From: Heloderma charlesbogerti
Taxonomy: Eukaryota > Chordata > Lepidosauria > Squamata > Helodermatidae
Length of the DNA: 64,000 nucleotides
Assembly: GCA_026122225.1 (NCBI GenBank)
Contig: JANEZZ010000734.1
Location: forward strand, 310,001 to 374,000
Reading direction: 5' to 3'
Shown here piece by piece: positions 20,070 to 31,307 of the stretch. Made by a program: the position numbers and the translations under genes. The notes under the pieces were generated by a model. It saw nothing but the letters and a program-made list of their open reading frames with translations, had not been told where the DNA came from and searched no databases. The number at the start of each line of letters is the position of its first letter. Within the stretch, counting starts at the first letter, position 1.

Positions 20070-20922
20070 TAGGGATGGCGGAGAATTTCTCCCCGAAACT
20101 TCGGGGGGCTGAGTGCCAACGTGTTCGGCCCCCCGAAGAAGTTTCGGGGAGAAATTCTCCGCGCCCCCCCGCCCCCGAACCCCCCCAGGACGGGACTTAC
20201 CTTTCCTGAATGTCCCTCCCGGCGGCAGGTCCCGGCGGCGGTTCGTCGGGTCTTCGTCAGGGGCGGGGGCGGCAGCCGGTCTTTTGACCGGCCGCCGCCG
20301 CCGCCATTCCAATAAAAGTAAAAAAAAAAAAAACGCCGCCGTGATAGGCTACGTGACGATTAACGTAGCCTATCATGGCTAGATCTGCAAAGTCAGCCAC
20401 GATAGGCTAGGTAAATCGTCACGTAGCCTATCACGGGTGACTTAAAAAAAAAAAAAAAGCGCGTACGCAAATGGCGGCCCCCATAGGGAGCCGCCATTAC
20501 CGTTCCTTATTTGGTCGCTGTAGTCTACGTAAAGATTACGTAGACTACAGCGACCAAATAAGGAACGCGAATGGCGGCTCCCTATGGGGGCCGCCATTTG
20601 CGTATGTGCTTTTTTTAAAAAAAAGTCACCCTTGATAGGCTACGTGACAATTTACGTAGCCTATCACGGCTGACTTTGCAGATCTAGCCATGATAGGCTA
20701 CGTTAATCGTCACGTAGCCTATCACGGGGGCGTGTTTTTTTTTTAAAAACTTTTTATTTCGCGGCCGGGCGAGGCGAGGCGCCTCCCCCCCGGCCTGAAT
20801 TTCGGCCGGGCGAGGCGGGAAGCCTCCCCCCCTGGCCTGAACTTCGCGGGGAGAGCAGCAAAGCGCCTCCCCTCCACCGCGAAAAGCTGTGAGACCAGTT
20901 AAGTGGCTTTCGTGCACCCCTA
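20070..20922. mobile_element. Non-autonomous hAT, palindromic family I, copy B (giant palindrome)
   Basis: 853 bp with ends TAGGGATGG and CACCCCTA and an exact 8-bp TSD, ACTTGCAT. Two palindromes dominate. At 20081-20162 arms of about 32 bases (GGAGAATTTCTCCCCGAAAC and complement) flank a 17-base loop. At 20335-20733 arms of about 200 bases, centred at 20534, differ at only a few sites; inside each arm are smaller GATAGGCTACGT/ACGTAGCCTATC hairpins. AAATGGCGG and CCGCCATTTGCG words recur. No transposase. Confidence 0.93.
20335..20733. repeat. About 400-bp near-perfect palindrome with nested hairpins
   Basis: Centre GTAGTCTACGTAA-AGA-TTACGTAGACTAC. Moving outward, each arm shows AGCGACCAAATAAGGAACG, ATGGCGGC with CCCATAGGGAG, an A-run, a GATAGGCTACGT hairpin, AGATCTGCAAAGTCAGCC and a second GATAGGCTACGT hairpin. 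A single strand could fold into one long stem or several short ones. Confidence 0.9.
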
Positions 20923-20930
20923 ACTTGCAT

Positions 20931-22475
20931 TCAGCAGGACAAAATTAATAATAAAAATCTAATGTTGTCTCGAAATGTAATGGGGAAAAGGAACATGTAA
21001 TGGCAGAAATGCAAGTCAGGTTCATCAATAGTGTTTAGCCAGTCCAGTTGTGGAATGCTGGTGATATAATTCTATTCAAACTAAAACAATCACGACAAAC
21101 CAGGCCTTAAAAGCAGCAGGGTAAATACCGGAATGCAATGGTACGGTAGTGACATTATCTAGAATCTCTGTTACAGTCACCTGAATGGATATCAGTTGCA
21201 GATAAAATAGCTAGTGTGGAAGCAAGGGTAAACAATTCAGCAATATGATAATCTTGCTGAATTAGGCAGTTATGTGGGAAGATTTAAGGGAAGGGAAGGT
21301 AACACATACACACACATAGTACTATTTAAAAAGAAGAAAGATACCCTCAAAATCTCCCAAAGGCAAAATAGGGGTTCTACTCTTAAAGTTTGTCTAAAAA
21401 TGATTTCAAATACTAAATAAATAAAAGAGAGATAATTATGGCTGGCACCATAAAAACCAACCCTGCAAGCTTATCATAATGCCAATTTTGACCCAGCCAT
21501 TTTGGGGGGAGGATCAGGCCGCAGCACCTGGGGTTTGTTAACAAAGAATTTTTATTTGTGTGCCTGCAGAGGAGGATAAATTCCTTGTGGTACTGTCTTA
21601 ATTCCACTGAACTCCCATGGACTTTATCTCCTCATTGACTTTAGTGGAGTTTGAATTTCATGTATATTCTTCAACCTCTCTTAATTGGGATTTCCTGTCA
21701 ATACCTAACGGTATACCTCTTTTTTTTCATCGAGGCTAAAATACGCTTCTTAGTTCCTGTGGGTTTTTCCGGTTCTTTTAATGAAAACAAATGGATCCAG
21801 CTGCATAAATAGATATCTAGTTCACTGAAGTCAAAAGCTAAAACCAATATATTTCTTCAGAGGCTGGCTACAGGAAAAGTCGAAGGTGGACAGATACCGT
21901 TTGTGAAGTGAGGTATCTTTTTTTTAGAAAAGTGAAAACAATACATTTATTTTACAGGCAGTTCAAGAATTTGGAAGGGTTGACAAATACTTTAAGAAAG
22001 GTTTTTTAAAATATAACTACAGAGAATGGACAGGGATAAACATAATTTACAGGGATAAACATAAAGGGGAAACATAAAGGAGAAAAAAACTATTGAAAAA
22101 AGTGGCAAAAAATAAAATAAAATGCTAAGATTATATTTGTGGTAAAGGGCAATAAACCACTGGGTGAGCTGATATGGAGGTTTGGGCATATGACACACAT
22201 CTCTACCTCTCTTTTCCATCCTCTGAACCCAGGGAAGTAATGGAGCTGTGGCTGTTCAAGCTTGGATGAGGGTGAGCGAATAAACTAAAACTTAATCCGG
22301 ACTAGATGGAGGTCAGGAGTTGTGGTAATCTGGGAGAGGATGTACAACCTGTTCTGGATGAGGTTACACTGCCCTTGAAGGATGCATGTCAGGGATGCCC
22401 CTGGAATCAGTTTGTGGTATTCAGCCTGTGGAATAGCTTCCCCAAACATTACCTGTTTTAAGGGCCTCTTAAGAC
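20931..22475. other. No recognisable feature
   Basis: About 1.5 kb of AT-rich unique-looking sequence with a short CACACA run near 21305-21318. Only short frames without family features. Confidence 0.45.
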
Positions 22476-22526
22476 CACTTAATTATAATTAATAAATTAA
22501 TAATTAATTAGAATTAATTAATTATT
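22476..22526. repeat. AT-rich self-complementary ATTAATT tract
   Basis: Runs of TTAATTATAATTAATAAATT and similar words, immediately before a BovB tail. Confidence 0.7.
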
Positions 22527-22527
22527 C

Positions 22528-22658
22528 TGGAGGTGACAGACTCAACCTTGGGGGAGCTGGGGGTGGTGACGGCCGACAGGAAGCTCTGGTGTGGGCTGGT
22601 CCATGAAGTCACGAAGAGTTGGAAGCGACTGAACGAATAAACAACGACAAGACCACTG
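22528..22658 (+). mobile_element. BovB lineage B 3' end (5'-truncated)
   Basis: Plus strand: GAGGTGACAGACTCAACCTT, GGTGACGGCCGACAGGAAGC, GGTCCATGAAGTCACGAAGA, then GGAAGCGACTGAACGAATAA and a CAACGACAAG tail. This is the counterpart of the last 130 bases of the LINE at 61726-64000. It could be a truncated LINE or a SINE with a BovB-derived tail. Confidence 0.8.
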
Positions 22659-22944
22659 TATTCCAGCAAGCTTTTAAAAAAACAAAACAAAACTTGGAGC
22701 ATATAATCTTTTGGCATATAATGTTTTATAATGCTGCTACTGCTATTATATTTGTGTTTTTATGGCTATGGTTGAACTTTAGCTTGTTTATCTTTTATTA
22801 ATTTATAACTTTGTGTTGTATTCTGCTTGAGTGTGCTTGTCAGAAACATGGGGCAAAAATGCTTAGGTAGAAAAACTGATAGACAGAGAAGCTATTACTT
22901 TGAAAGAGGAAAAGACAAGAACTAATACATATATGTAAAGCGGC

Positions 22945-22992
22945 CTTTACCACCCCAACCTGGTGTCCTTCAGATGTGTTGGAATAGCTCCA
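22945..22992. repeat. Partial small palindromic MITE
   Basis: CCAACCTGGTGTCCTTCAGA then TGTGTTGGAATAGCTCCATCATCCC, one arm of the family seen at 2057-2161. Confidence 0.6.
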
Positions 22993-23069
22993 TCATCCCC
23001 AGCAAGAATAGCCACAAACATACTGGAAGGCTTTATTTCTCTGAAATAACAGAATACAAGAGAGATTCT

Positions 23070-23099
23070 TTACACACACACACATACACACACACACAC
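23070..23099. repeat. (CA)n microsatellite
   Basis: About fourteen CA units with one interruption. Confidence 0.9.
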
Positions 23100-23978
23100 T
23101 GATTTCATTTAGTGACCACAGGGCCTTAAAAATAAACTTGGGCACGTAGATCTCTTTGTCCTTTAAAGAACGGAAAATATTATGCACTTCAAACCCTGCT
23201 GAGTCTCTAAGAATTCTTTGGATACTATTGCAATAGCTATGGCATTGCATTCAGCACCGGCACGCCTTATGCGTGAATAATGGTTGGGTAAGAAGATGAA
23301 ATAAATAAGTATTTATTCTGATCTCATTCAAGCTCTTGTCTTTTCATCTCCTCTGGAAGATTTCTTGTGTGGTTTTTCATTCTCATAAGGGACACTTGTC
23401 AAGAGCCACCTCAAACGAAGAATATTTTGCAGTTAAATCAGCCATCATTTGTAAAGTGCCTTGAAGATGTAAATCATCATGCAAATGCGATAGATTTAAT
23501 GCCACTAATGACTTATTGACTTGTGTGTGATCGCTTGATTGTTTAGGACAGGAAATACAAGCACACAAATTTGCATGCACTTAAGAATGAAACATGCCAT
23601 TTGGAGGAAATGGCTCAAAGTGAATCACTCTTTGGAGGAATGGGAAGGAAATACTATATCCAAGGAAGGAAAAAAGCATGCTGATTTCTAATTACATCAC
23701 CAAATGATGAACCTACAAGCACGATACCACTTCCATTGTAAGTATCCTTGCTACAAGTTGAAATGTAATTATATCACAACTACTGTGGCATGTTAATGAT
23801 TCAGAATGTTTAAACTCTAGAGCTAAGATTTAGAACTAGAACAAATAAAATCGGTGCTGGAACTACTGAACATTAATAGTTCCTACTTACCAGCTGATAC
23901 TTAACCAACTCCTTAATCTATTATGATACTACTGTTGTGACTTTTCATTGTACAAAAATGATGCTGAACTTCACACAG
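23100..23978. other. No recognisable feature
   Basis: AT-rich unique-looking sequence with short frames only. Confidence 0.4.
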
Positions 23979-24064
23979 TGCAATTCTAACATGTTTATTC
24001 AGAAGTAGGCTGCTTTGAGTTCAGTGGAACTGACCCTCTAGTAAGTATATTTAGGATGGCAGCC
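23979..24064. repeat. Palindromic 'AAGTAAG' MITE, copy 1
   Basis: GTGCAATTCTAACATGTTTA, CAGAAGTAGGCTGCTTTGAG, TTCAGTGGAACTGACCC, and AGTAAGTATATTTAGGATGG. The same order recurs at 24152-24237, 40129-40220, 58184-58318, 58495-58566 and 61626-61717. Confidence 0.7.
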
Positions 24065-24151
24065 ACAGCTTGTTAAATATTTAAAAATAGGTATGTCTAA
24101 TTTTCAGTGTCTCTGGATGTCATTAGTTAATCCAAACGCGTTATCTGGAAT

Positions 24152-24237
24152 GGGCTGTAATCACATGCAGACTTATTTGGGAGTAAATACTTTGAACTTA
24201 ACGGGACTTAACTTCTAATATGCATAGGATTGTAACA
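24152..24237. repeat. Palindromic 'AAGTAAG' MITE, copy 2
   Basis: GGGCTGTAATCACATGCAGA, TTTGGGAGTAAATACTTTGA, ACGGGACTTAACTTC, ATGCATAGGATTGTAAC. Lies 90 bases from copy 1. Confidence 0.65.
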
Positions 24238-25130
24238 TATGCTGAGCAGCCTAATTTACATGCAGTATTTCAGTCTTGGTCTCCCTTCAGCCTTATCTGT
24301 CAGCATATCAATGTATTTTCTATCAATGCGTATAGGGCTGATTCATACAAGCCTTTCTTTTGTCACCCACACTTTATCAGAACTTCTTTGCACACAACAT
24401 TCTTTGCCCTTGAAGTTACAGCATACGATGGATTTGCTATTTACAACGAAATATTCATTGAACAATATAAATGCCCATTTAAAGAGATGCAGACTAAACT
24501 ATACTGACACCCAATAATGTGTATCCTAAACTGTTGTTGTTGTTTTAAATGTTGAAACAAAGCAATTAAGAAGGCAAATTTCCTGTTTGGCATCCATCCA
24601 CTGCCTGATTTCTCTTCCTTGATTATTTGGCAAATGCAGCAGAATGGATATTTGGTAAAACTAATCTTGAACTGTTATTAGAAGCTTAGTATTGCTTTTA
24701 GAATACCTGTAACACTAAATGTTTGAATTGCAAATTGCATTAAAATTATCCCCATTGTTCTGAGGATACAGAATACGAGTCAGCATTTCTTGATGGGAAT
24801 GGGGCAGGATTCTTCCTAATCCATGTTGTTGTATATGTAAATGTGCCCTGTCATTTCACCACACTAGAGTGTGACCAAGAGATGGGCAGGATTAGGGGAT
24901 GCCCTATGCAACTGGCAGGGGATGGCTCTGTTATCTTGACAACACCAGAACAGAAGTGGGGCCTTGGATAAGGTGAAGTGGAGACTTGCAGAAAGGGCTG
25001 GTCAGATCCCAGCCACATCCCTGAGAAATGGTGGCAGGAATTTCAGTGAAGGGCTCTGGAAAAGGGAGGTGGGTAGAGAGCCTTCCTACACCTCACCATC
25101 CCCATGCAGGGTGTTGTTCCTGTCAGTGAG
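24238..25130. other. No recognisable feature
   Basis: AT-rich, then a more GC-rich 24840-25130 stretch. Frames of about 95 codons near 24220-24517 look like chance. Confidence 0.4.
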
Positions 25131-25138
25131 GTGAGGGA

Positions 25139-25980
25139 TAGGGATGCATGAGAATTTCATTTTTGCTTGCTAAACATGTGGGCATGCCCATTCAAATCTC
25201 CTAACGCAAGCATGTGTCCGCCAAAAATATTCGTAAAGTGTCGAACACACAAGAACATAACAGCATAAGAAGAGCCCTGCTGGATCAGACCAAGGGTCCA
25301 TCTAGTCCAGCATTCTGCTTGCACAGTGGCCAACCAGCTGTCGACCAGGAACCTACAAGCAAGGCATGAGTGCAACAGCACCCTCTCACCCATGTTCCCC
25401 AGCAACTGGTGTACATGGGCTCACTGCCTCTGGTATTGGAGGTGGTATATAGCCATCAAGACTAGTAGCCATTGATAGCTTTCTCCTCCAGGAATTTGCC
25501 CAATCCCCTTTTAAAGCCATCCAAATTGGTAGCCATCACCACATCTTGTGGTAGTGACTTCCATGGGTTAACTATGCGCTGTGTGAAGAACTTCCTTTTA
25601 TCTGTCTTGAATCTCCCACCAATCAGCTTCATGGGATGACCCCGGATTCCAGTATTATGAGAGAGGGAGAAGAATGTCTCGAGTTCATCTCATTCCTGAT
25701 TCCCAATTCTATTTGCAGAAATACTATAATTTGCGCAAATTTCTTCCATGGCCTGAATCAGCTCTGCTTTAGTCTATGGAGGAGGGTTATGCAAATTAGG
25801 AAAATCTGCACAAATTTAGGGAAACTTGCACAAATCTCCCATTCAATTGCTGCTCGATCTGTGGAAGTCTCCCACTTGTGCAGAACAAGCAGCAATAGCA
25901 AATGGGAATCAGGAATGAGTGGCGAGATGATGCTCCGAGAATCCTGGTGACCTTGAACATCACTTGTTCACCCATCCCTA
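25139..25980. mobile_element. hAT-like element containing a nested CR1 tail
   Basis: Outer ends TAGGGATGCATGAG and CACCCATCCCTA, with candidate TSD GTGAGGGA (25131-25138) and GCGAGGCA (25981-25988), two mismatches. About 430 bases of CR1 tail lie inside, so the original element was roughly 410 bp. The GAATTTCATTT and AATCTGCACAAATTT words near the ends resemble other AT-rich hAT copies here. The weaker TSD makes this less certain. Confidence 0.68.
25246..25680 (-). mobile_element. CR1-type LINE 3' end, inside a hAT
   Basis: Minus-strand CR1-type tail: AAGAGCCCTGCTGGATCAGA, GTCCATCTAGTCCAGCATTC, ACCAGCTGTCGACCAGGAAC, GTTCCCCAGCAACTGGTGTA, GTAGCCATTGATAGC, CACATCTTGTGGTAGTGACT, TATGCGCTGTGTGAAGAACT and CAGTATTATGAGAGAGGGAG. 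Best preserved of the minus-strand copies. No ORF remains. Confidence 0.82.
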
Positions 25981-26260
25981 GCGAGGCACATACTCTTTGT
26001 TCATACATACACTGGAGTGAAGGCTTGCTCTCTCAGTGAGGATGGAGAGAAGGTGAAAGACCACTACGGTTACTGTTCAGCTTGGTGGGCCATGGGACAT
26101 TCATGTTTCTCTCTCTTCCTGGGCCACAGTTGCAATGATCTTTCATACCACAGTGGAAAAGTGTGGCCCCTGGGCTGTATGCAGGATGCCAAAGCATTTC
26201 TGGTCCTGCCAGACCCCCCTGCATGCAGTTGCACTGTGTGGGGTTTCCCTCTGATCTGTG

Positions 26261-26358
26261 AGATAAGGGAAGGGATTCCCTTGCTAGTGCTAGCAAGAGA
26301 AAACCGAGGCTTTCCCTGGCTAGTCCTAGCACTAGCAAGGAAAACCCTTCTCTTATCT
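26261..26358. repeat. Palindrome of about 98 bp
   Basis: Arms AGATAAGGGAAGGGATTCCC then TTGCTAGTGCTAGCAAG and the near-complement CTAGCACTAGCAAGG through CTTATCT. A possible small MITE. Confidence 0.7.
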
Positions 26359-27374
26359 CTCTCATCTCCCATCAGAGAGGCCAAAAAGGTTGTTCACCCC
26401 TGATATAGTGAGAAATCTAGATTTTTTGTGTGTTTGTTCGTATCCCCTTGTTGCTTCAGAAATGCACAACCTTTTTGGCTCTGAGCATTGCATTGGGTGG
26501 CATCAGGAGGCCATGCATGCACACATGTGCACATGCACACACAAATACCATCAAGTTGTGCCATTCAGTCTTCTTCTGCCACTAAAAGCAGGGCCTTAAC
26601 AGCTGTAGCCCCAAGACAGGGTGATCATCTCCTTCTTGAGCTGAGAAATCACTTCTATTTGCATTCATGTAAAGTCTTCCTCTTTTGTTTGGCTTTTTGA
26701 CTCTCTTCTTAGAAAGATTTTTGTAGGTTGGCTGCTGTGTACATTTATGTTGTTTGCATTAATTTTGATTTTGTTTTATTACTTTTCTATACCACCCAAT
26801 AGCTGAAGCTCTCTGGCAGTCTGGTTCAGTATTTTATATGACTATTGCTTTATTTTGCTTGTTGTAAGCCACTTTGAAAAGCAGCATATACATGCTTTAA
26901 ACAGACAAACAAGAGCTCACCATTCTACTCCCCTCCCCCTCCTCCGCAGTCATCTGAGCAAAATCTAAAAGGGCAAGGATGTGTCATGGAAGGCTGAGAA
27001 AACACAAGAGTTAGGAAAGTAGACAAGATTGTTATTAGGGTGGGGGTTCCTCTAGCCATGGTCCATGCTTTGAAACGTGTGAGAGGATCATGGGGCCATG
27101 CAGGCTAGCCCTGTCATCCTGTGTTGATTCACCTGGACACCACACTCCCCTGCTGCCACAATGCAACCAATTGCCATTTCTCTCACCATCAGCGCATTTG
27201 CCCTGCACTGGAAGCGGCTGCATATGTGTATTAATTAGAGCTGTGCGCAAATGGCCTCTTGAAATTCTCCACCTTACTTTTGGGCAGAGAAATTTGGGAG
27301 ACAATTTCACCGAATTTTTCCAGGGGGAGGAGGAATTCTGAACATATGGAGTTCTGCATGTGTGCATTAGTACA
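26359..27374. other. Mostly unique; possible LINE-tail scraps near 26790-26890
   Basis: At 26789-26820, CTATACCACCCAATAGCTGA with AAGCTCTCTGG resembles the complement of an L2 3' UTR. No genes are recognised. Confidence 0.4.
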
Positions 27375-27511
27375 GGGCTGAATCTACACATAGCAGTTTT
27401 ACCATTATTATACTGCAGTGATATAACTGTTGGTGCACATGACAGCAATGGGCACCAATAGTTATCACTGCAGTATGATAACGGTAAAACTGCTATGTGT
27501 AGATTCAGCCC
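27375..27511. repeat. Palindromic MITE of 137 bp
   Basis: Left arm GGGCTGAATCTACACATAGC then AGTTTTACCATTATTATACT. The right arm is the near-complement and ends GCTATGTGTAGATTCAGCCC. Arms of about 60 bases. The TSD is not clear. Confidence 0.88.
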
Positions 27512-30500
27512 AGGTGTAGAACCCCTTCTGACACATTCTGGAGAACATGTGGAGAATGGAGTACCCAGGCTGCCAGGCACATCAGTGGTAGGGGTGAACT
27601 TGCGTGGCCCTGTGACGTCCTTGCAAATTCTTTCAACTCTCTGCAAGAGAACAGGACACTGCAGGAAACTCCTGATTCCACCCAGATATAGTTGAGTTCA
27701 TTGCCAGCTAGTAACTAAAATACATAATGACACTATCCACACAGGAGAGGGACTATGTCAAAACACTGATGTGTTGAGCTACTTCAGTGTGGATTCGACA
27801 GTTGCTTCATGCCCAGAAACCCACATACCTCTGTGTTACACCATCCCTCTCTGTCATCTCAGAAGCTTGTACTGAAAATGGATAGCACTTCAAGGCAAGC
27901 AAGCCAGCTAAGTGACAAATGGCTCTCTTAAGCTGTGTCTTCAGACTGCTGTGAAACTGATGGACTTCATCTCTGTGTAACCCACTCCATCTAAAGAGTG
28001 AGAAACAGGAGGGAGACTGGCTAATTGTCCTATAGGGAAATGAGGGGGGAATAATAATAATAATAATTTTGTGAGTGTTCAATATGTGTAACTAAATATA
28101 AAAATCAGTGGCATGTCAATGGCTCAGGGAGTGTCAAGGTGAGACTGAAGTAGGCAAAGAATCTAAGTTGGGGAATGTTTTCAGATACAATATGTCTTTC
28201 ATCGTGTTTTAGCAGGGTCCATGTTTGTCCCCTGGCTCAACCTCTTCCTTTAGCTGGACTGTACATATTTCAAGCGATATCCAGTGCCAAGAAGAGTCCA
28301 GTTCTGAACCTGTATAACCTGCAAATGGAGTCAAAGGTTTATTTTGCATACATTTATTCTGCGTCTTTGAATCATGGAGATTCAACACGGCCCCGTATCT
28401 TCACAACTTTAAGGGCTGGAAACTGGTGCTGCCACAGGCCAACCTTTTGATTCCTAATATCCTGAATTCTGTGGGTGGGTATGCATGCCACAAGAATGAA
28501 TTGTGATGAGTCAGAGAAAATGAGCATGCCAGCTCCTGCCGCCTGATAAGTGCCACTACAAGCAAGAGGAGCTAAACAACCAGAGACTGTCTGGCCCTGG
28601 GTTGTTTAGTGTTACACCCAAACAAGGAATTCAGGGTTGTCTCTCCCCTAACAACCCAGTTCAGACATTACACTAAGCCCCGCAGGAGTGGACAGTGGGA
28701 ACCTTCATGCTTGCCTGCTCCCACTTGTCCACTTGTTTATTGTGATGGGAGAACCAGCCTGTGTGTCCAGTGATATCATCTTCAGCTTTACCTCTATATA
28801 TTTCCAGCTTCGATCTTCTCACCCACAACATAGCTTCTAAACTCTGATCATGGCCTATTTGAAACAGGCTTTCGTAACGTCCAGCTCAGCAGCTGATTTC
28901 ATCTTGATTGCCTGCATTCATGGCACAGACACTGAAATTAAAGCCTCAACATACACCAGTCCCTGTATCTTAAAAGCACCAGTTTGGCAAAGTATGAACT
29001 ATCCACTATACTTTAAAAAAATAGTCAGGTCACTTCTGCAAACAAATTAATGCCTAGCGATTTCCAGCCATCTATAACTGAAATATTGTATCGCATTATA
29101 AAAAGATAAATAAAATTATTAGTGCAAAGGCATGCAAGTCTAGTCAGCCAGTCCCTACTGAAGTAAGTGCAGTGGTGAGGCCATTGCTTCGCCAGACAGT
29201 TTATTGTTTAGCATGCGATGCATGCAGTGTGAGAGCCAAGCAAAAGCACGGACTGGTAATGAAGTAATCAGACAAGAGCTTTGCCATGCAGTTGGTTTCA
29301 GCAAGGCTCAATGTTACCGCCATAATCAAATTAACAGAGGAATCGTGTGAACTTGAGAAAGTTCAGGTTTAATTGAGCATTGCAATGTATCTTACATGAG
29401 ATCGTCTTCTTCTTCTTCTTGTAAGAGCAAAACAATACTGAGATATATCTTGTAGGTTCCTGTGCCAGTAGAGCATGACACATTCATGCGAGGCTGCAGG
29501 TTCAGTTAGCCAAAGGAATATTCAAGGGGGGAGTGTTTTCCCTCGAATCTACATTTTCAGAATATTCTCTAAAACTAAGTGTCTGTGTTGTTATTTTATA
29601 CAGCCCAAGGAGCTTTATTTTCTTATTTTGCAACTCTAGAAAGTGGCCATCTGTTCACTAATTCAATCTTATCAACAAACAAACTAATAATGTCCAAATA
29701 TGAGGAGTTATTTAGTGAACTGTTCATCTGAGAATGTAGCACTGTAATAACTTTGATACAGAGTCTCTAGGTTCCTTGCCCTTTATAGGGTTGAGAAATG
29801 CCTGCTGTTTTGTTGCTCTATTTTCATTGTATTTCAAGCTAGGAATGTATCATTGTCTAAAAATGTAGAGTTAGATAATTGAAAGAACTAACCATAAAGG
29901 TCACATCTTTTGCAAACAGCTAAAAATCACATAACTGAAATGAAAAGTGAAGCCATGGAATGTGATCTGAAAAAAGTAACTTTTGGTTGCAGTGTAATTT
30001 AAATATATTGAGGGGGTTGGGAGAGCTTGGACTGTACTCTTTTTGAAGACAAATATGCAAAAATATTCCTTATTAATACAAATGTGTGTATGTATCTAAT
30101 AGCCAATAGGGATAATTAAAATGCACCCCTCAATTTTTTGAAGAAAGCTTTTGGGGGGAAGTTTTTTAATGCGCTTGTGGAAAGGGAGCAAAGATGCAGT
30201 CTGACAAGCATTCTTGGCTTGAAAATTCTACAGTAAGGATGTCCTACCTCAGATTCTTCCTTCTAACAGTGCCAGGTTTACATGCAGGGCAATTATGCTG
30301 ATCCTAGTGGAAAGTTGTGCATGACAGATGGGAATCCCTTAAGAACAAAAGGCCCATGCCACTTAGGAAGCAATCCTATGACCCCTAGACAGCATCCTGG
30401 GGAACCTTTCCAGCCTGCAAACCTCCTGTTTTAGGGCAAGTACAGTGACATCCAGAATAAGCTATCCCACTATCCTAAATTACAAGAGGACTCATGTAGG

Positions 30501-30888
30501 CATTAAAAGGTGATTTACTGAATGTGTATCAAGGTGGGAAAGGAATCACACCTGCTCCTAATATGTGTTAAGAAGAACTCTACAGATGCAGGACCAGAGT
30601 TCTACAGGGGTTCAAAGAAAGCCAAGTTCAAAGAAAATTGTAATGAAGGAATGGGCACCTTTTTTCATTGAGGGCTGCATTGCCTCAGAGGCAATCTCTT
30701 GGGGAAAGTGTGACAGCAGTGGGTGGAGCGAGAGCCACCCCACACTCTCGTTCTCCCTAGATCACCACACCTTTCTTTTTCTCTATTAAGAAACTCAAGA
30801 GAGGAAGGGAGAGGGAGAGAGATTGTGTAGGCTGGTAGTTTTAAATTAGGACCATCACTGTCCCACAACCTCTTTCTCTCGCACCTTT
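27512..30888. other. No recognisable gene; short simple repeats only
   Basis: About 3.4 kb of AT-rich unique-looking sequence. (AAT)n at 28050-28067 and (CTT)n at about 29406-29421. I see no exon with convincing splice sites and no recognisable repeat termini. Confidence 0.45.
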
Positions 30889-30917
30889 ACACACACACAC
30901 ACACACACACCATCCAT

Positions 30918-30949
<32 letters not shown>

Positions 30950-30952
30950 TCA
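30889..30952. repeat. Interrupted (CA)n microsatellite
   Basis: Two CA blocks separated by CATCCATACATA. Confidence 0.95.
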
Positions 30953-31084
30953 TTCACACACATTTATCAGTTCTACTCTTGTTCTCTTGCCCCCTTTACG
31001 CTCCACACTCTGTCTTCCACTTTTGCATCTCCTCTCCCCGCCAAGGACTCAACACTTAATTGGGTGCCTACAGCCTGCAGCGAT

Positions 31085-31307
31085 CCAGCCACTGCCACTG
31101 CCACAAGGTGAACAAGACAGAGTCCAAGAGGCAGATGGGTACACATGTGAGTTTGGAGGTCCAACCACAGAGTATGGCAGCTAGAGCAACTTTCCAAAGG
31201 ATGCTACGGTGCTCCAGCTGCTACACTCTGTGGTTGGGGCTCCAAGCCCATGCATGCACCTACTTGCTGGTCTCTCTTGCACTCTCCTTGGCAGTGGCAG
31301 TGGCTGG
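31085..31307. repeat. Inverted repeat with arms of about 95 bp
   Basis: Left arm CCAGCCACTGCCACTGCC, GGTCCAACCACAGAGTATGG. The right arm is the near-complement: GCTGCTACACTCTGTGGTTG, then CAGTGGCAGTGGCTGG. Arms run about 31085-31180 and 31214-31307, loop about 35 bases. Confidence 0.8.

Noticed and set aside
20049..20382. GC-rich ORFs in hAT copy B
   Set aside because: Same reason: the foldback DNA gives frames on both strands.
27035..27646. 203-codon minus-strand ORF
   Set aside because: It runs through the palindromic MITE at 27375-27511 and shows no domain; low-complexity and chance openness are the better explanation.
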